Positions 8,477-21,275 of a stretch of 64,000 nt of DNA are shown here, piece after piece. Within the stretch, counting starts at the first letter, position 1, and the number at the start of each line of letters is the position of its first letter. The notes below the pieces were generated by a model. It had not been told where the DNA came from. It saw only the letters and a program-made list of their open reading frames with translations, and made no database searches. This stretch comes from Pilaira anomala (Eukaryota > Mucoromycota > Mucoromycetes > Mucorales > Mucoraceae), in NCBI GenBank assembly GCA_025716855.1, contig JAIXMQ010000010.1, forward strand, positions 555,501 through 619,500, read 5' to 3'. Position numbers and translations under genes: made by a program.

Positions 8477-11400
8477 ATGAGAACAAGTGCCAAACTCATT
8501 GGAAATCTCGTTCATCGAGTTTCTGTCCAAGTAAGTCTCATGTCATTGACCTTACCAATTTAGTTATTTACTGATAAGAAAAAAAAAAGTTACCTTATAA
8601 AAGTGGTCGAAAGATAGAGTCAGTAGAACAGGATCCAATTGTTAAACAAACAAGTAAAGCAGACACAATAGAAAATTAGTATGGATAGTCAAAACTCAAA
8701 CTTTAATTATTTATATATTATATAGTCGCTGCAATTATTGAGTTGTCAAAATATAGATTGACAATTGTCACAAACACACTGGCTTGTGTTTTAGAAAATG
8801 TATCCAAGGTAACTAATAGTAATAACAATTTAAAGAATTTTTTTTTCTTATTAAATGACCTAAATAGACACATGAAATATTTGAACAAAATGTACCTGTA
8901 GATGTAATGCAATCTAAATTATTTGTACTTCGGTTATTATCTGCATGTCTGCAGCATCATTGGCAACACTGTCGTGATTTAGAAAAGGAAAAGAACCCAG
9001 AGATACCAAGTAATGAACTGGTAGTTGAATTACCTTCATTAGATGCCGCACTTGTATCATTTGTTTTGGTCTTAATGAGTCGATATATTACCCAATACCA
9101 TTTAATCGAAGAATCTACCAATGCTGAACAAACAAACCAAAATTCAACTCCTATATTAGACTTTAGCGATAATGAAAATGGATATACCTATGAACAAATC
9201 AAGCTCAGTTTAATTACAGATATATATAAAGCTGCTTCCAAAATTTTATATTATATCAGTGCAAGCAATTGGGATGCTTGTTATGCTAAAATCAAACAAG
9301 CTGTCATTACTTTAGATTCAAGTAAAGGTATTGCGGATGGTATTCCTCCTGAAATTAGAATGTTAGAATCAAGTTGCCTTACTCGACAAAGACTTTATAC
9401 TATTTTTGCCGGTAAATAATAATGTATATACTATCTATATTTCATTAATTTTTAAGCATTTTTCAATTATAGAATTAAGTCCATATTATCTTAATATGAG
9501 ACAACAAGGTAAACTATTATTTTCAAAAATGATGCGTAGAGCAATCTGGAGATGGATCGAAAGTTATCCATCACAATTCGCTGAAGTATGTTCAAGTCAA
9601 GCACGATTACTTTCTGGATCTGAAGTATTATTTGATATGTGTAGCTCAACTGCAGATAATTCTAGAAAGAAGGCAGTGCTTTGGCCTTTACAAACGATCT
9701 TACTTGTCCTTTCACCCGAATTCTTGACTCAAGCCTTTTTTGATTCACCACCTACACTGAATCGACGTACAAATTTTCTAAGTCTTTTAAGAAAATCATT
9801 ACAGACATCACGCAACGTTGATATTGCAGCTGTATGTTATGTTGATCTTTGTAAAGCAGCTACTTATGTCCCACCCAATAACGAATCCGTGCTAAGATCG
9901 ATCGCTGCGGATGTAGAAGTTGAACTAAAAGAGAAAGTATGGGATTTTGTAAAGCCGCCCAATTCAGAATCTCCACTGCTACAATTAGGTTACACCATTG
10001 ATCAACAAACACTCACGACTGATTTTATTTTATCCCGTATTCGATTACACCCAGAAGATACATTACATACCATCATTCCATCTTGTGTAGAAGAAGGTGT
10101 ACCAATCTTATTTAAATTATCATTTGTAAAAGCTTGTTTAATTATTGCACAAGAAGAAAATCATTTACCTTGGAATCCAACCATTTCTTCACTCTATTAT
10201 GGTTTATGTAAACAACTTCGGAAATTATTTCTTTTAACAATTCGATTAGATATGACAAGTACAGCTTGTAGTAAAAAGAAAGAAACTCATAGTGCTCATA
10301 ATAATCGTGTTGAATTACTGTTGGACATGCTTCGGTTATTTCGTACGGATTCTAAATTAGCTCTACTTGGCTCGGATCCCGACCGCGTGGACCAAAATAG
10401 TTCTTTTATGGTTGGATTGGTTACTTTATTTCAACATCCTGTACAGACCATAAGACAATGTGCTGCAGAGTTACTTGTCAAAATGCATCAACCTGAATAT
10501 ATTATTCATTGGGGTCCTACTGAATCTCTTTTACCAAACTTTTGGAAAGTTTCTTCACCTGTCATCTTTCATTTATCAAGACAAATGATGGATAATAAAT
10601 CAAACGATAATAAACTTAAAGGTTTATTAGATTTATTGATTAAATTGTTTAAAACAAGGAATATATTTTTGAAAAGTCATCAGGTAATATATATATATAT
10701 ATATATATATTGATATACATATATTATATGTTGTATTAAACTTCTTTATTTATAAAATAGTCGATTTTAACACCAGAAACTTCAAATATGAGAGAAAGAT
10801 TACAAGCATCTATTTCACTTGAAGTTTCATTACTTGTCTCATTTTGTTCAGCTAATAAAGACATTTGTGACGAAGCAACAAAATGTATTGGTATGTTATG
10901 TAAAGAAGCTAAAATTGTGGATTCAGAAGAAGGTACAGGTGAAATAAACACCATTACGATTGTCTGTAACTTAAAAGTCTATGATGAACTCTCTGCCGAA
11001 GATTCTCGATTTATTGGAAGAAAAGCACAACAAAAACGAATTCGAAAATACTTGAGATTACTTTATCAACATACACCTGGAAATATGGCAGCTTGGGAAG
11101 AAGCTTGGAAACGTTGGAAACAATTGACTTTATTAATGAGTAGATATACTGATGATTTTCCTGATGATAATTCACTTGATAATGTTTCAATAACGGGTAG
11201 TGTAGGTGGTAGTGGTAATGGTGGTAACAGCGGTGGTAATTCAAATTCGAGTACATTAGTTGCTTCTACAAATTCAGCTGTCATCACAAGTAACAGTAAG
11301 AAATTACAAACAGCTAATCGATCCGAAAAGAACCGTGCTCCTCCTCCACCTGTCGTTATCAAGCCACACCAAACGATAGATCATTATGAAGAAAAAGCAG

Positions 11401-14400
11401 TGGAATGGCAAAACTTTACTGGGTTTTTAGCTGCATTAGGTGGTTGTTGTCTAGTAGAGATTGATCCTATTGGTACACTTGATTCATCTAAACGTATTTC
11501 TTCTACTAATGAACCCTTACTTATGGTGGATCGATTCATTAATGATATGTCAGATATGTTGGTTTCTGATAACGTTTATATTCGAGAAGGTGTTAAAGAT
11601 ACATTAGGTAATGATCTATCTCCTGCATTGTATGTTATTTTATTCAGACACTTGGAATCTTATATGAGTAAGTGCTTTGATTCGAATGGTGGAGCAATTC
11701 GTAGCCCACAAAACAAACTCTTTGTGGAACAATCTGTCTTGGTGTTACGTTTGATCCTGGACAGATTAGTGAATCCAGGTGATTGTCTCTTGAGTATTGA
11801 TTTTAGTACCTTGATCAATCAATTTGCTGATTATCTTAACAAATTACCGAATACTTATGTCACTTTACGTGTAAAGATCAAAATGTGTTTATTAATTGAA
11901 GCTGTGATGCAAAAGAAAGAACATATTGTGATTCGAGATGAAATGCGTTTACGTAATAAATTATTAGAAATTAGTGTTGAATGGACAAGTGATTTTGCGC
12001 TGGTACGAAATAAATAGTAGTAAGAAAACAAATAGTGTATTTTATTTAACATTTATATATTTTGTAGCAACGAAAACAAGTAGAAACAGGCCCACAAGCA
12101 GAAAGACTTCAAAAAGATTTAGATCACGCTTGTTTAAAATCTATTGTCAGTTTACTTCAACAACTTCCACTTCAACTTCCTGAAGCGGTGAGACCTGCAG
12201 ATATTTTCTCTATCAAAAGTAAACTCTTTTTGAAATATTTTACATTTTTCAGAAAATTATTGGATCGATATAAGCAAACGGAAAGAGAAGCAAAAGGAAT
12301 AACAGGAAATATTCCCAGTACCATCTATTTAAACTCGAGAGAATCAAAATCCTTGACTAATAATACTCCACCCAGTATCTCTGGTGAATCTTATCAAGAA
12401 TGGGCTCAAATGAAAGAACTCACTATTTTAGCCATGTCACATTTACTCAGTGCAAATGTAGATGCTGGTCTCAAATACTCCTTGTCAATGGGTTATGATG
12501 ATGATCAAGAGACACGAACTGCTTTTATGCAAGTCTTGACTAATATCTTGAATCAAGGTACTGAATTTGAGACATTAGGTGAAAGTGTCATGACAGATCG
12601 ATATGAGAAATTAATTGATGTAACGTTTATATACATATAAAAAAAAAGCATTAATAATGTACTCATCTTGTCTTTTTCTCCTCTTTTCTATAATAGATGC
12701 TTGTGGACGCAGATATGGAAATTGTTATGTCTTTATGTGAAGTTTGTCCTTCTTCAGATACAACTGGTGTATCCGAAATCCTATTAATCTGTTTTGAATC
12801 GCGTGGAAAGGTTGTACCTTTATTACGAGCAGTTGTACAAAAAGAAATTTCTCTTACAGGTAAGTTGTATACAGACACACAATGAATTTATAAATTTACT
12901 AACAAGACAAAAATATAGAACAAGAAGCAACCTTATTTAGAGGTACAACAATGGCAACACGGATACTATCAATTTTTGCCAAATTATCCTGCTTAGATTA
13001 TATTCGTATTACGTTACAACCAGTATTAGAAGCAATCAACGCCTTACCGGAAGAACAATTAACTTGGGAGCTCGATCCACAAAAACTCAATTCACCTGAA
13101 GAAGTTATGGTTAATAAGCGCAATGTAATTTATGCAACAGAGTTATTTTTAAATGCTATTTGTAGTTCTGTAGACAATGCACCCAGGTAAAAAAAAAAAA
13201 GGACACACAGAAAAATATTTATTAATACAAAATTTAGAGCTTTCCGTGAAGAACTTTCTTTAATTAGTGAAGCAGTAGGTAATAGATTTCCCGAAGCAAG
13301 ATCAACTGCAGTAGGTGGATTCGTCTTTTTACGTCTCTTTGGTCCTTCTATTCTTACACCAGAACATGCAGGGTTTTCCAAAAATACTTTACCAAAAAGC
13401 CCTAATGCTCGAAAGATACTTTTACAAGCTACTCGGGTCATGCAAAACTTGGCTAACAATGTACTTTTTGGATCAAAAGAAACTCATATGATCATCTTGA
13501 ATGATTTCTTAACGAGCAATATTTATAAAGTTACCAGTTTCTTACGTACCATCTCAACACTACCAGTTGAATCTCCAAATGAAATATTAGGTTCAGTCCG
13601 TGTAGATCAAACAGGATACGTCAAACTTCACAAGTACTTGTCTGATAATCTGGAACGCATGTCTCGTGATTTGACAGGCAGAAAGTTACATCGAGGACTT
13701 CAAAACGACACAACATCTCTTTTAGTTCGCAAAAAGACACTAGACCGACTTTCAACATTATTAGCACAATTAGGTAGACCTTCTGAGATTCCTAATTCAG
13801 AATTAACTTATGCTCGAAATTATGCAGTGTCAAATAGCAATAATTATTATAGCGAATTTATGCGTCGAAATGGATATCGTGATTTATCAGTGATTAGTGC
13901 CCAAAATCTATTCTATTTGGGCAGTACATCTAAAGGTGGAAGACCTGTCTTCTATATGATTTGCCGTTGTATCGATTCAGATGCGATGGACTTTGAGCTT
14001 TTAGTGTACTACATGCTACGAGTAAGTTGCTATAAAATTAATAATTTCCTAATCTTAACACACAAACTTTTATTTTTTATTTTTTTTAGGTAATGGAGCC
14101 CCATTTAAATAATCCATTTGAATTATTATTTGATATCACTGAATTTTGTTCGACTCGTGCTATTCCAATCCATTGGTTAACTCAGTTCTTTCAATTGGTG
14201 TTTAGTGAAATGAATGATTATTTGGTGTCACTTCACGTTTATAACCCAAATACTTATTTACAAAAATACATAGGAAAATTACCCCGCGTAATCATTAACA
14301 AACTCGTCAAAAGAACTCATTTTTCAACTAGTTTAGGCGAACTTTCTGAGCATATTGCTTTAAGTGAAATTCGAATGCCTAAAGAGACTGGTAATAAGAA

Positions 14401-17400
14401 AAAAGAAATGTTATACTCTATTATAACAATTACTAACACTTTTTATTATCAAGTTGACCTTGAAAAAGAAGTTAGCGTCACTATATACCCAGTAATAAGA
14501 ATTACTCACATACGCTCTTCTATTCCTGTCACTGTTAAAATAGGTCCGGAACATATGCAAGTTATCACCGTAAGTTTCTTTAAAAAATAATCAGACCATT
14601 TTTTTAATTTACCTTTTTGTCTCTAGATGAAAAAGCAAGAGATATTGTACAACCTCAACTCTATTTTAAGAGATGTTTACCACATTTCCGAACTAGATGA
14701 TATGATTGCATTACCTTCTTCAAAACCTGAAAATGGCGGTGAAATATCTATTAAATATGATCGAGGAAAGTCTACTATGGTACTTTCTTCAACAAAACGA
14801 GATATTATTTTAGCAGTAAGTTATATCATGTTACACGCGTACTGAGTTATAATCACTAAAAAAAAAAAACTTTTTCTCTTTCAAAAGCATCTTCGACATA
14901 ACAAACAGCGCTACGAAACTTCCAAACCTACCACCATCAATGAACGTGCGATACGGCCTAACGATGTACCGGGTAGATTACTCAATATGGCTTTATTAAA
15001 TGTTGGAAGTGAAGATCCTGCACTTCGATTAGCTGCATATAATTTATTATATTCACTTGGATTGTCATTTCGATTTGATATCGGTAATCAATTATTGAAC
15101 GCTAAAGGTAACTTTTTTTTCTATTACACAATATAAAATATTCGTAGACTCATATTTATTTTTTCAGATTTGTGTATTCCTTCCAATAGCTCCGATTTTA
15201 TTGTCAGTATCAGTGAAAGTTTAGCACAATCCGAGATCCATTTGACTCTTGAATTCCTAAATGAAGCATTTATCGGCTTTTTGAAATCAAATGAACCAAT
15301 GCGACAGTTATGTTTGGATTATATGGTGCCTTGGTTAAAAAATTTAGCTGTCTTTGTACGCCATTCACCCGATGATCATAAAAAAAATCTGTCAAAAACA
15401 AAAGATGTCATACGTTTATTAATTGATTTGACCGTACGACGAGTCGAGGTACATAAAAAAAAAAAAGAGAGAGTACAATTATGTAAGCATACAAAAGCTA
15501 ATCATTATTTTTTATAGTTATACAAACATATCCAGGCCAGAGTATGGAAGACAATTGCTCAAATTGACGATATCATAAACCTAGTCATTGACTGCTTTGT
15601 TCAATATTCTGTTGAGCACGGTGTTGGCTCAATGCAAGCAGAGATCATAGCCGACACATTAGTAACCATGTCTAGCGTTTCTATCCGCGGAAAAGTTATC
15701 AGTCGCATGAGAAGAGTGATTGAACGCACATCGATCCAACCTTGTCGACACTTAATCGAGCATCCATCCTGGAACGAAATTGCGGTCATGTTACGATTTA
15801 TCCTCATGCTTTCCTTCAATAATACCGGCCCTGTAATGCCATATATACCCGAGATATTTCACATTGTCTCTATTTTAGTTGTTACAGGTCCAACATTAAT
15901 CAGATCATCGGTCCATGAGCTTGTTGTCAATACGATCCATACACTTTGTACTATGGGCATTCCCTTAATTGACGAAAACATCAAGAAACTTCATTTCGTT
16001 CTCAACGATGTGTGTGACAGTAAAAACCGTGTCTCGTTTGGTTTGACAAAACAACACGCTAATGCATTTACAATCACAAAAGAAACTACGACAGATTATG
16101 CTGAATCTATTGATTTAACTTCACTTCAAAACATCATCCGACTCTTATTGGACGCATTGAATTTTGGTGCGCCTACTGTAGATATTGCGAATATGTGGAG
16201 GGCTCGTTGGATGGGATTAGTGACCAGTACTGCATTTTATTTTAACCCAGCCATTCAACCAAGATCGTTTGTCACACTCGGTTGTTTAGCTCAAGATGAA
16301 GTAGATGATGACTTAATCTACCAAATCTTGGTTGCACTGAAAGGTGCTTTGGTCATCTTTAATGAAACTGATTCTAGTTTGATTGTGAGTATCATGATGT
16401 GTCTCAGTAACATCATTGATAATTTACCTTCAGATTCAAGATACCTTTTACATTTGTTCTGGTTAGCGATCGCACTTGTTCAAGTAGGCCATCCGGAAAC
16501 CTTTCCTGCTGCTGTCAAATTCCTTCAATCTGTACTTCGTGCCTTAGATTCAAGAAAACTTTTTGCACATCGATCAATTGAAGAAGTCTTATTGGAGGCT
16601 AGACGTGATTTAGGTGACATTTCTTACGAATTAGATGAAGCATGTGGTGTCAATTTTGATAATTACTTTTCTTTTGCGGTGGCAGTCATCTTATTAAAGG
16701 GTTTGAAGCAATGTGATACCAAGGATACTGTGTTTCAATGTTTAACAGTATTTCTTGAAATCGATTGTAAGCGGTCTGTGGAACACGGTATCATTGAAGC
16801 TAAAACACTAGGTTACCTTGCTGGTCTTTTACCTTTTGCTGCCAAAGATGATACATTAAGAGAATTATTACGTTTAGCTGGTATCAATGAGATAGATTTA
16901 GATGGCATTGATTTTGGTTCTTCTCATACTGGATTATTTGATATACTTGAAATTCCAGATAATAGTACCGCCTTATTACTCATCTCTTTACTTGTTACTC
17001 TCTTGAATGCTTCTGAAAATGAGTCTGAGCGTCTGTTCTTGTATAGCTTATTAGCTGATGCTGCCATTTCTGTACCTGAAGTATTTTCGCTTGTGTAAGT
17101 GTGTATAAATATATAAATTGATGTAGATATTCATATTTTGTTTTATATATGTAGGTACGAGTCTTTACTACCTAAAATGAACCAAATGGTTGTCAACAGT
17201 CAAAACCACGATGTGATTGAAGCCGTTAAAAACATTTTAATGACAGCTTGTTCTGAACCTGCTTTTAATTCAATGGGACAAACAACCATTAAGCGTACTC
17301 AGAAATGGGGACTTGAAAACCTAAAGTTTTCTTCTCTTGGTGATCCTACCTTTGGTGCCATCAAAACAAATGTGGCTAGAAATGCTAAATTAGCTAGTAA

Positions 17401-17431
17401 ATTGTTGGGAAATATTACAGATCAACGTTAA
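8477..17431 (+). CDS. NF1: Neurofibromin/IRA-type Ras GTPase-activating protein
   Basis: Accelerates GTP hydrolysis by Ras and so dampens Ras-cAMP signalling at membranes. The model has 15 exons (7908 nt, 2635 aa): 8477-8530, 8743-8808, 8868-9411, 9473-10683, 10761-12002, 12068-12619, 12697-12859, 12919-13186, 13238-14021, 14090-14569, 14627-14815, 14888-15107, 15168-15448, 15518-17094, 17155-17431. The RasGAP domain lies at about 1140-1450 with the arginine finger in TLFRG (about residue 1285) and the FLR motif in FLRLFGPSILTPE, where the usual Asn is Gly. A Sec14/CRAL-TRIO-like domain (about 1560-1740) and a PH-like domain (about 1760-1850) follow. The long HEAT-like C-terminus is well conserved (LCIPSNSSDFIVSIS, LMLSFNN). 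A Gly/Ser/Asn insert sits at about 780-810. Exon 1 and the first acceptor (8742) are the least certain parts. Confidence 0.93.
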
Positions 17432-17873
17432 AAAAAAAGCTATACAGACACACATTACATATTTATTCATTCATTTATTTATTTATTATACATTAATTTA
17501 TGCACAAACACTCATACAAACCCTTTCCTTAATTCTCTTACCTTCTCTCCCCATCTTTTTTTTATGAACATTATAGTTTTATGATAAAAAAAAATGTTTA
17601 TTCACTCTAAAACTTGTGTATTTGTTGGATATTTTTTTCTAGCAGTAATGTTACTAGACCGAGAGATTGTTTCATATGTCGTCTCTCTATTTTAACTTGA
17701 CTTCTCTTCTGAACGTTCGAATATAGAATTCCGTATGTTATAAAATATTCAATTGCATAAGTTATCCATTTTTTTCTTTTTCTGGGATTGAATAAAAACA
17801 AAAAAAAAAACTTTGGTAACCATCGCTACACTAATGGCTTAGTTCTTCTTTCAAAACCCAAACAAAATAAAAT
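17432..17873. other. Intergenic between NF1 and PPIH
   Basis: Contains the NF1 3' flank with ATTT repeats (about 17460-17485) and an A-rich leader for the cyclophilin gene. No ORF with coding character. Confidence 0.55.
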
Positions 17874-18793
17874 ATGGAGAAAAAAAGTAAGCATACTCGC
17901 TAAGAAAGAAACACGAGAGTTAATAAGAATATATTTATATAGAGGACACTCAAGTAGAAAGACCTGTTGTCTTCTTCGATATTTCGATTGGTGAAGTCCC
18001 TGTAGGACGTATGAAGATGGAATTGTTTTCTGACATTGTTCCAAAGACTGCTGAAAACTTTAGGTAAAAAAAAAAAAAAAAAAAAAAAACGAAAAGAAAT
18101 GGCATTTTTTTCAAACGTGTTAATGAGTTAAATTAACCTTATTCTATATCTTTAGACAGTTATGTACAGGAGAATACAAGTATGTGAAAAAAAAGAGTAA
18201 AGAGAATAATTGATTTGTTAAACCAGATTTTTTATTTTAGGCGTAACGGACAACCTCAAGGCTTCAAAGGCTGCTTATTCCACAGGTAATATATTCATAC
18301 CATCAACAATAATAACGCTTTATTGAACATCAAAATATGTATAGAGTTATTAAGGATTTCATGATCCAAGGCGGTGATTTTTTGAAAGGCGACGGTACAG
18401 GTTCCATGAGTATCTATGGTGACAAATTCGAAGACGAAAACTTTATAGAAAAACATACAGGTGCCGGTTTATTATCCATGGTAACTTCGAACATATTTTA
18501 TTAAGGAACACAAAATTTAACTATCAAAAATAGGCTAATTCTGGTCCCAATACAAACGGTTGTCAATTCTTCATCACTTGTGACGCATGTGAGTTTTTAG
18601 ACGGTAAACATGTTGTTTTTGGCCGTTTAATTGATGGTTTGTTGACTCTTCGTAAAATCGAAAATGTCTCTACTGGTCCCAACAACCGTCCTAAATTAAA
18701 CGTCAAGATCACAGGTAAGAAACCAAGTATTTTTTTTAAAAAAAAGTACATGTCTAATTATTATTTTATTTATCTGTTTAGAATGTGGACAAA

Positions 18794-18798
<5 letters not shown>
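17874..18798 (+). CDS. PPIH: Cyclophilin H (spliceosomal peptidyl-prolyl isomerase)
   Basis: Prolyl cis-trans isomerase that in other eukaryotes associates with the U4/U6 snRNP. Seven exons give 537 nt, 178 aa: 17874-17886, 17943-18063, 18156-18179, 18241-18285, 18345-18480, 18534-18714, 18782-18798. The first exon is only 13 nt (MEKK plus one base). Conserved cyclophilin stretches are [44 protein letters not shown] and [10 protein letters not shown]. The closing [15 protein letters not shown] and the length of about 178 aa match cyclophilin H better than cyclophilin A. The tryptophan that contacts cyclosporin in many cyclophilins (CDWLDGKH in human PPIH) is Phe here (CEFLDGKH). The gene is convergent with MED25, 60 bp between stops. 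Confidence 0.92.
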
Positions 18799-18832
<34 letters not shown>

Positions 18833-18858
18833 AAATGTGCGTTGTTAGTTGTTTTAAT

Positions 18859-20318
18859 TTACATTGGAGGATGTTGCCCATTCTGTTGCTGCTGCTGCTG
18901 TTGTTGTTGCTGTTGTTGTTGCTGCTGCTGTTGTCTAGCTAAGAATAATCTTTGTTGTAAATCACGAACTGCATTAGGTTGTAAATTACCGAGATTAGCT
19001 AAATTGGCCATATTAATATTATTCATGCCAAGTAAATTATTGGCTGTCATATTATTCATATTATTATTTCCTCCTCCAGCACCAGTACCATTATTTCCAT
19101 TTCCTCCATTATTTGCGAGGTTAATATTTGATAATAACAGACTATTTGCATTAAGGCCTAATAAGAAACATGCAAACTTCAGTTTTTTTTATCTCCTGCA
19201 ACAACAATCCCAAGATTACTTACCATTCATATTTTGTTGCTGTCCTTGCTGTCCTTGTTGCTGTCCACCAGGTACAGGGCTTCCCATCATCTGCTGCTGC
19301 TGTTGTTGTCTTAGTGTATTCTGTAAATGTTGTACATTAGGATTATTAGCTGCATTCAAAAGAGTTAAATTAGCAGTATTTTGTAAATTAGCCAGCATAG
19401 TGGGATTAATATTTGTTCCTCCCGAAACAGGTACTGGAGTTGCTGCATTTCCAGGTGGCATACTTGTACCAGGCGGCATACCATTACCCGGTGGCATATT
19501 ATTAGGCCCCGTGGGATTTAAATCTGGTAAGGGAACTCTTGTAAACACAATACCAATTAATTTTCCTCCTGTATGTGTGAGTACAACACCATGATGTGGA
19601 TCTGCCGCACTGCCTGGGGGTTGATTTGTATTTAAGTTAAATACTACGGTTGCAATCTATTTAAAAATTTAAGTGACATTTTCCTTTCAATTTGCTTTCT
19701 AAAGTACTTACGTATTTCTTTTGCTCCAAGTTTCTCACTAATAAAGTAAAATTCGTTTGATCTTGTTGGTTACTTGAAGGTAAAGGTCTAAACTGGCAAA
19801 ACGGTAATTTATTCTCAATAGCTTGTCTCTGTAAAATCTGTGCTCTTGACAATGGAGATCTTCCTGCAATTTGGATTCTTGTTGGCCAAATATCAGGTCG
19901 ACTAAAAAAAAAATTACTATATGCTAACAGAAACTACGTATATACACACTTACTATTCATCTAAACTAACACTATTTCCTTTTAATGTAATTGCGAAAGC
20001 TCCACAATGACAGCTAAACTCTTGCAAATTTCCCTCCGGCGTTTTGATATGCCAAACAATTTGCCCTGTCCAAATAGGTTGTGTAGGTACTGCGCCTGCT
20101 TGTTGACCATTAGGATCTTGTTGATTCATGGTACCAGGCTGTTGTTGAAGTTGCTGTTGTTGTTGTTGCTGTTGTTGCTGTTGTTGTTGCTGTTGTTGTT
20201 GTTGCTGGTGTTGTTGTTGCTGGTGTTGTTGTTGTTGTTGCTGGTGTTGTTGTTGTTGTTGTTGTTGTTGAGCTTGTTGTTGTTGAGCTTGTTGTTGTTG
20301 TTGTTGAGCTTGTTGAGC

Positions 20319-20350
<32 letters not shown>

Positions 20351-21214
20351 GAGCTTGTTGTTGAGCTTGTTGTTGTAACATTTGAGCTTGCATCTCATTT
20401 AAGTTCGTAGGTCTAACACCAGGCTGTTGCTGCTGTTGTTGTTGTTGAGCACTCTGATTTCTTTGTGCCAATTGAGCAGCAATTAACATTCGTTGTTGTG
20501 GTGTTAAATTAGCAGGTATCTGAGCATTTGTCATATTTGCCAAATTAATCTGTTGTTGAAGTGGGTTTTGCATCATTCCGCCTGCATTATTCATATCTGG
20601 TGTACCATTTGGTCTGACTTGTAAGCCACCTGGATTATTGACTGCAGCAGCAGCTGAGGATGCAGGGAATGACATAGGTGATTGTACAGTAGATCCAGGT
20701 ACGCTACCGGGTTGACTACCTGTAGTTGTTGCTGTGGGTACAGCAGTACCAGTAGACGCAGTACCTGTACGACGAAGTTGATCACCTAGCTTCAATAAAG
20801 CGGATTGAATACTTTGTAATTGGGTTTGTTGGGTTGGGTTTAAACTGGATCCTTGTGCAATTAATGCATTTCGTTGTGCTAAAAGGAATTGTTGTAATTG
20901 AATTGGGTTCTGCATACGACTTGCAAGCGATTGACCTTGAAGAGATGGAGGTGGTCTTTGTTGGTTCGACTGCTGTCCTTGTTGCACTTGTTGGCCTTGA
21001 GGACCTAGTTGACCTTGTGGGCCTGTTTGACCTTGTTGTGGCATTTGTTGGCCTTGCTGACCTTGTTGAATTTGAGGCGCTTGTTGACCTTGGGGTCCTT
21101 GTGTATTTTGTTGCTGTTGATGCTGTTGATGCTGTTGTTTTTGAGCCATTTGTTGCTGCAACTGCTGTTGTTGTTGAGCTTGCATTTGCTGCATCTGTAG
21201 CTGCTGCTGCATCT

Positions 21215-21275
<61 letters not shown>

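Noticed and set aside
8262..8480. Phe-rich 72-codon frame before NF1
   Set aside because: It reads a T/C-rich leader; composition is that of low-complexity DNA, not protein.
12188..12252. Possible intron inside NF1 exon 6 (GTGAGA...TTTCAG)
   Set aside because: Removing it breaks the frame, while the unspliced reading (SKLFLKYFTFF) matches the neurofibromin sequence.
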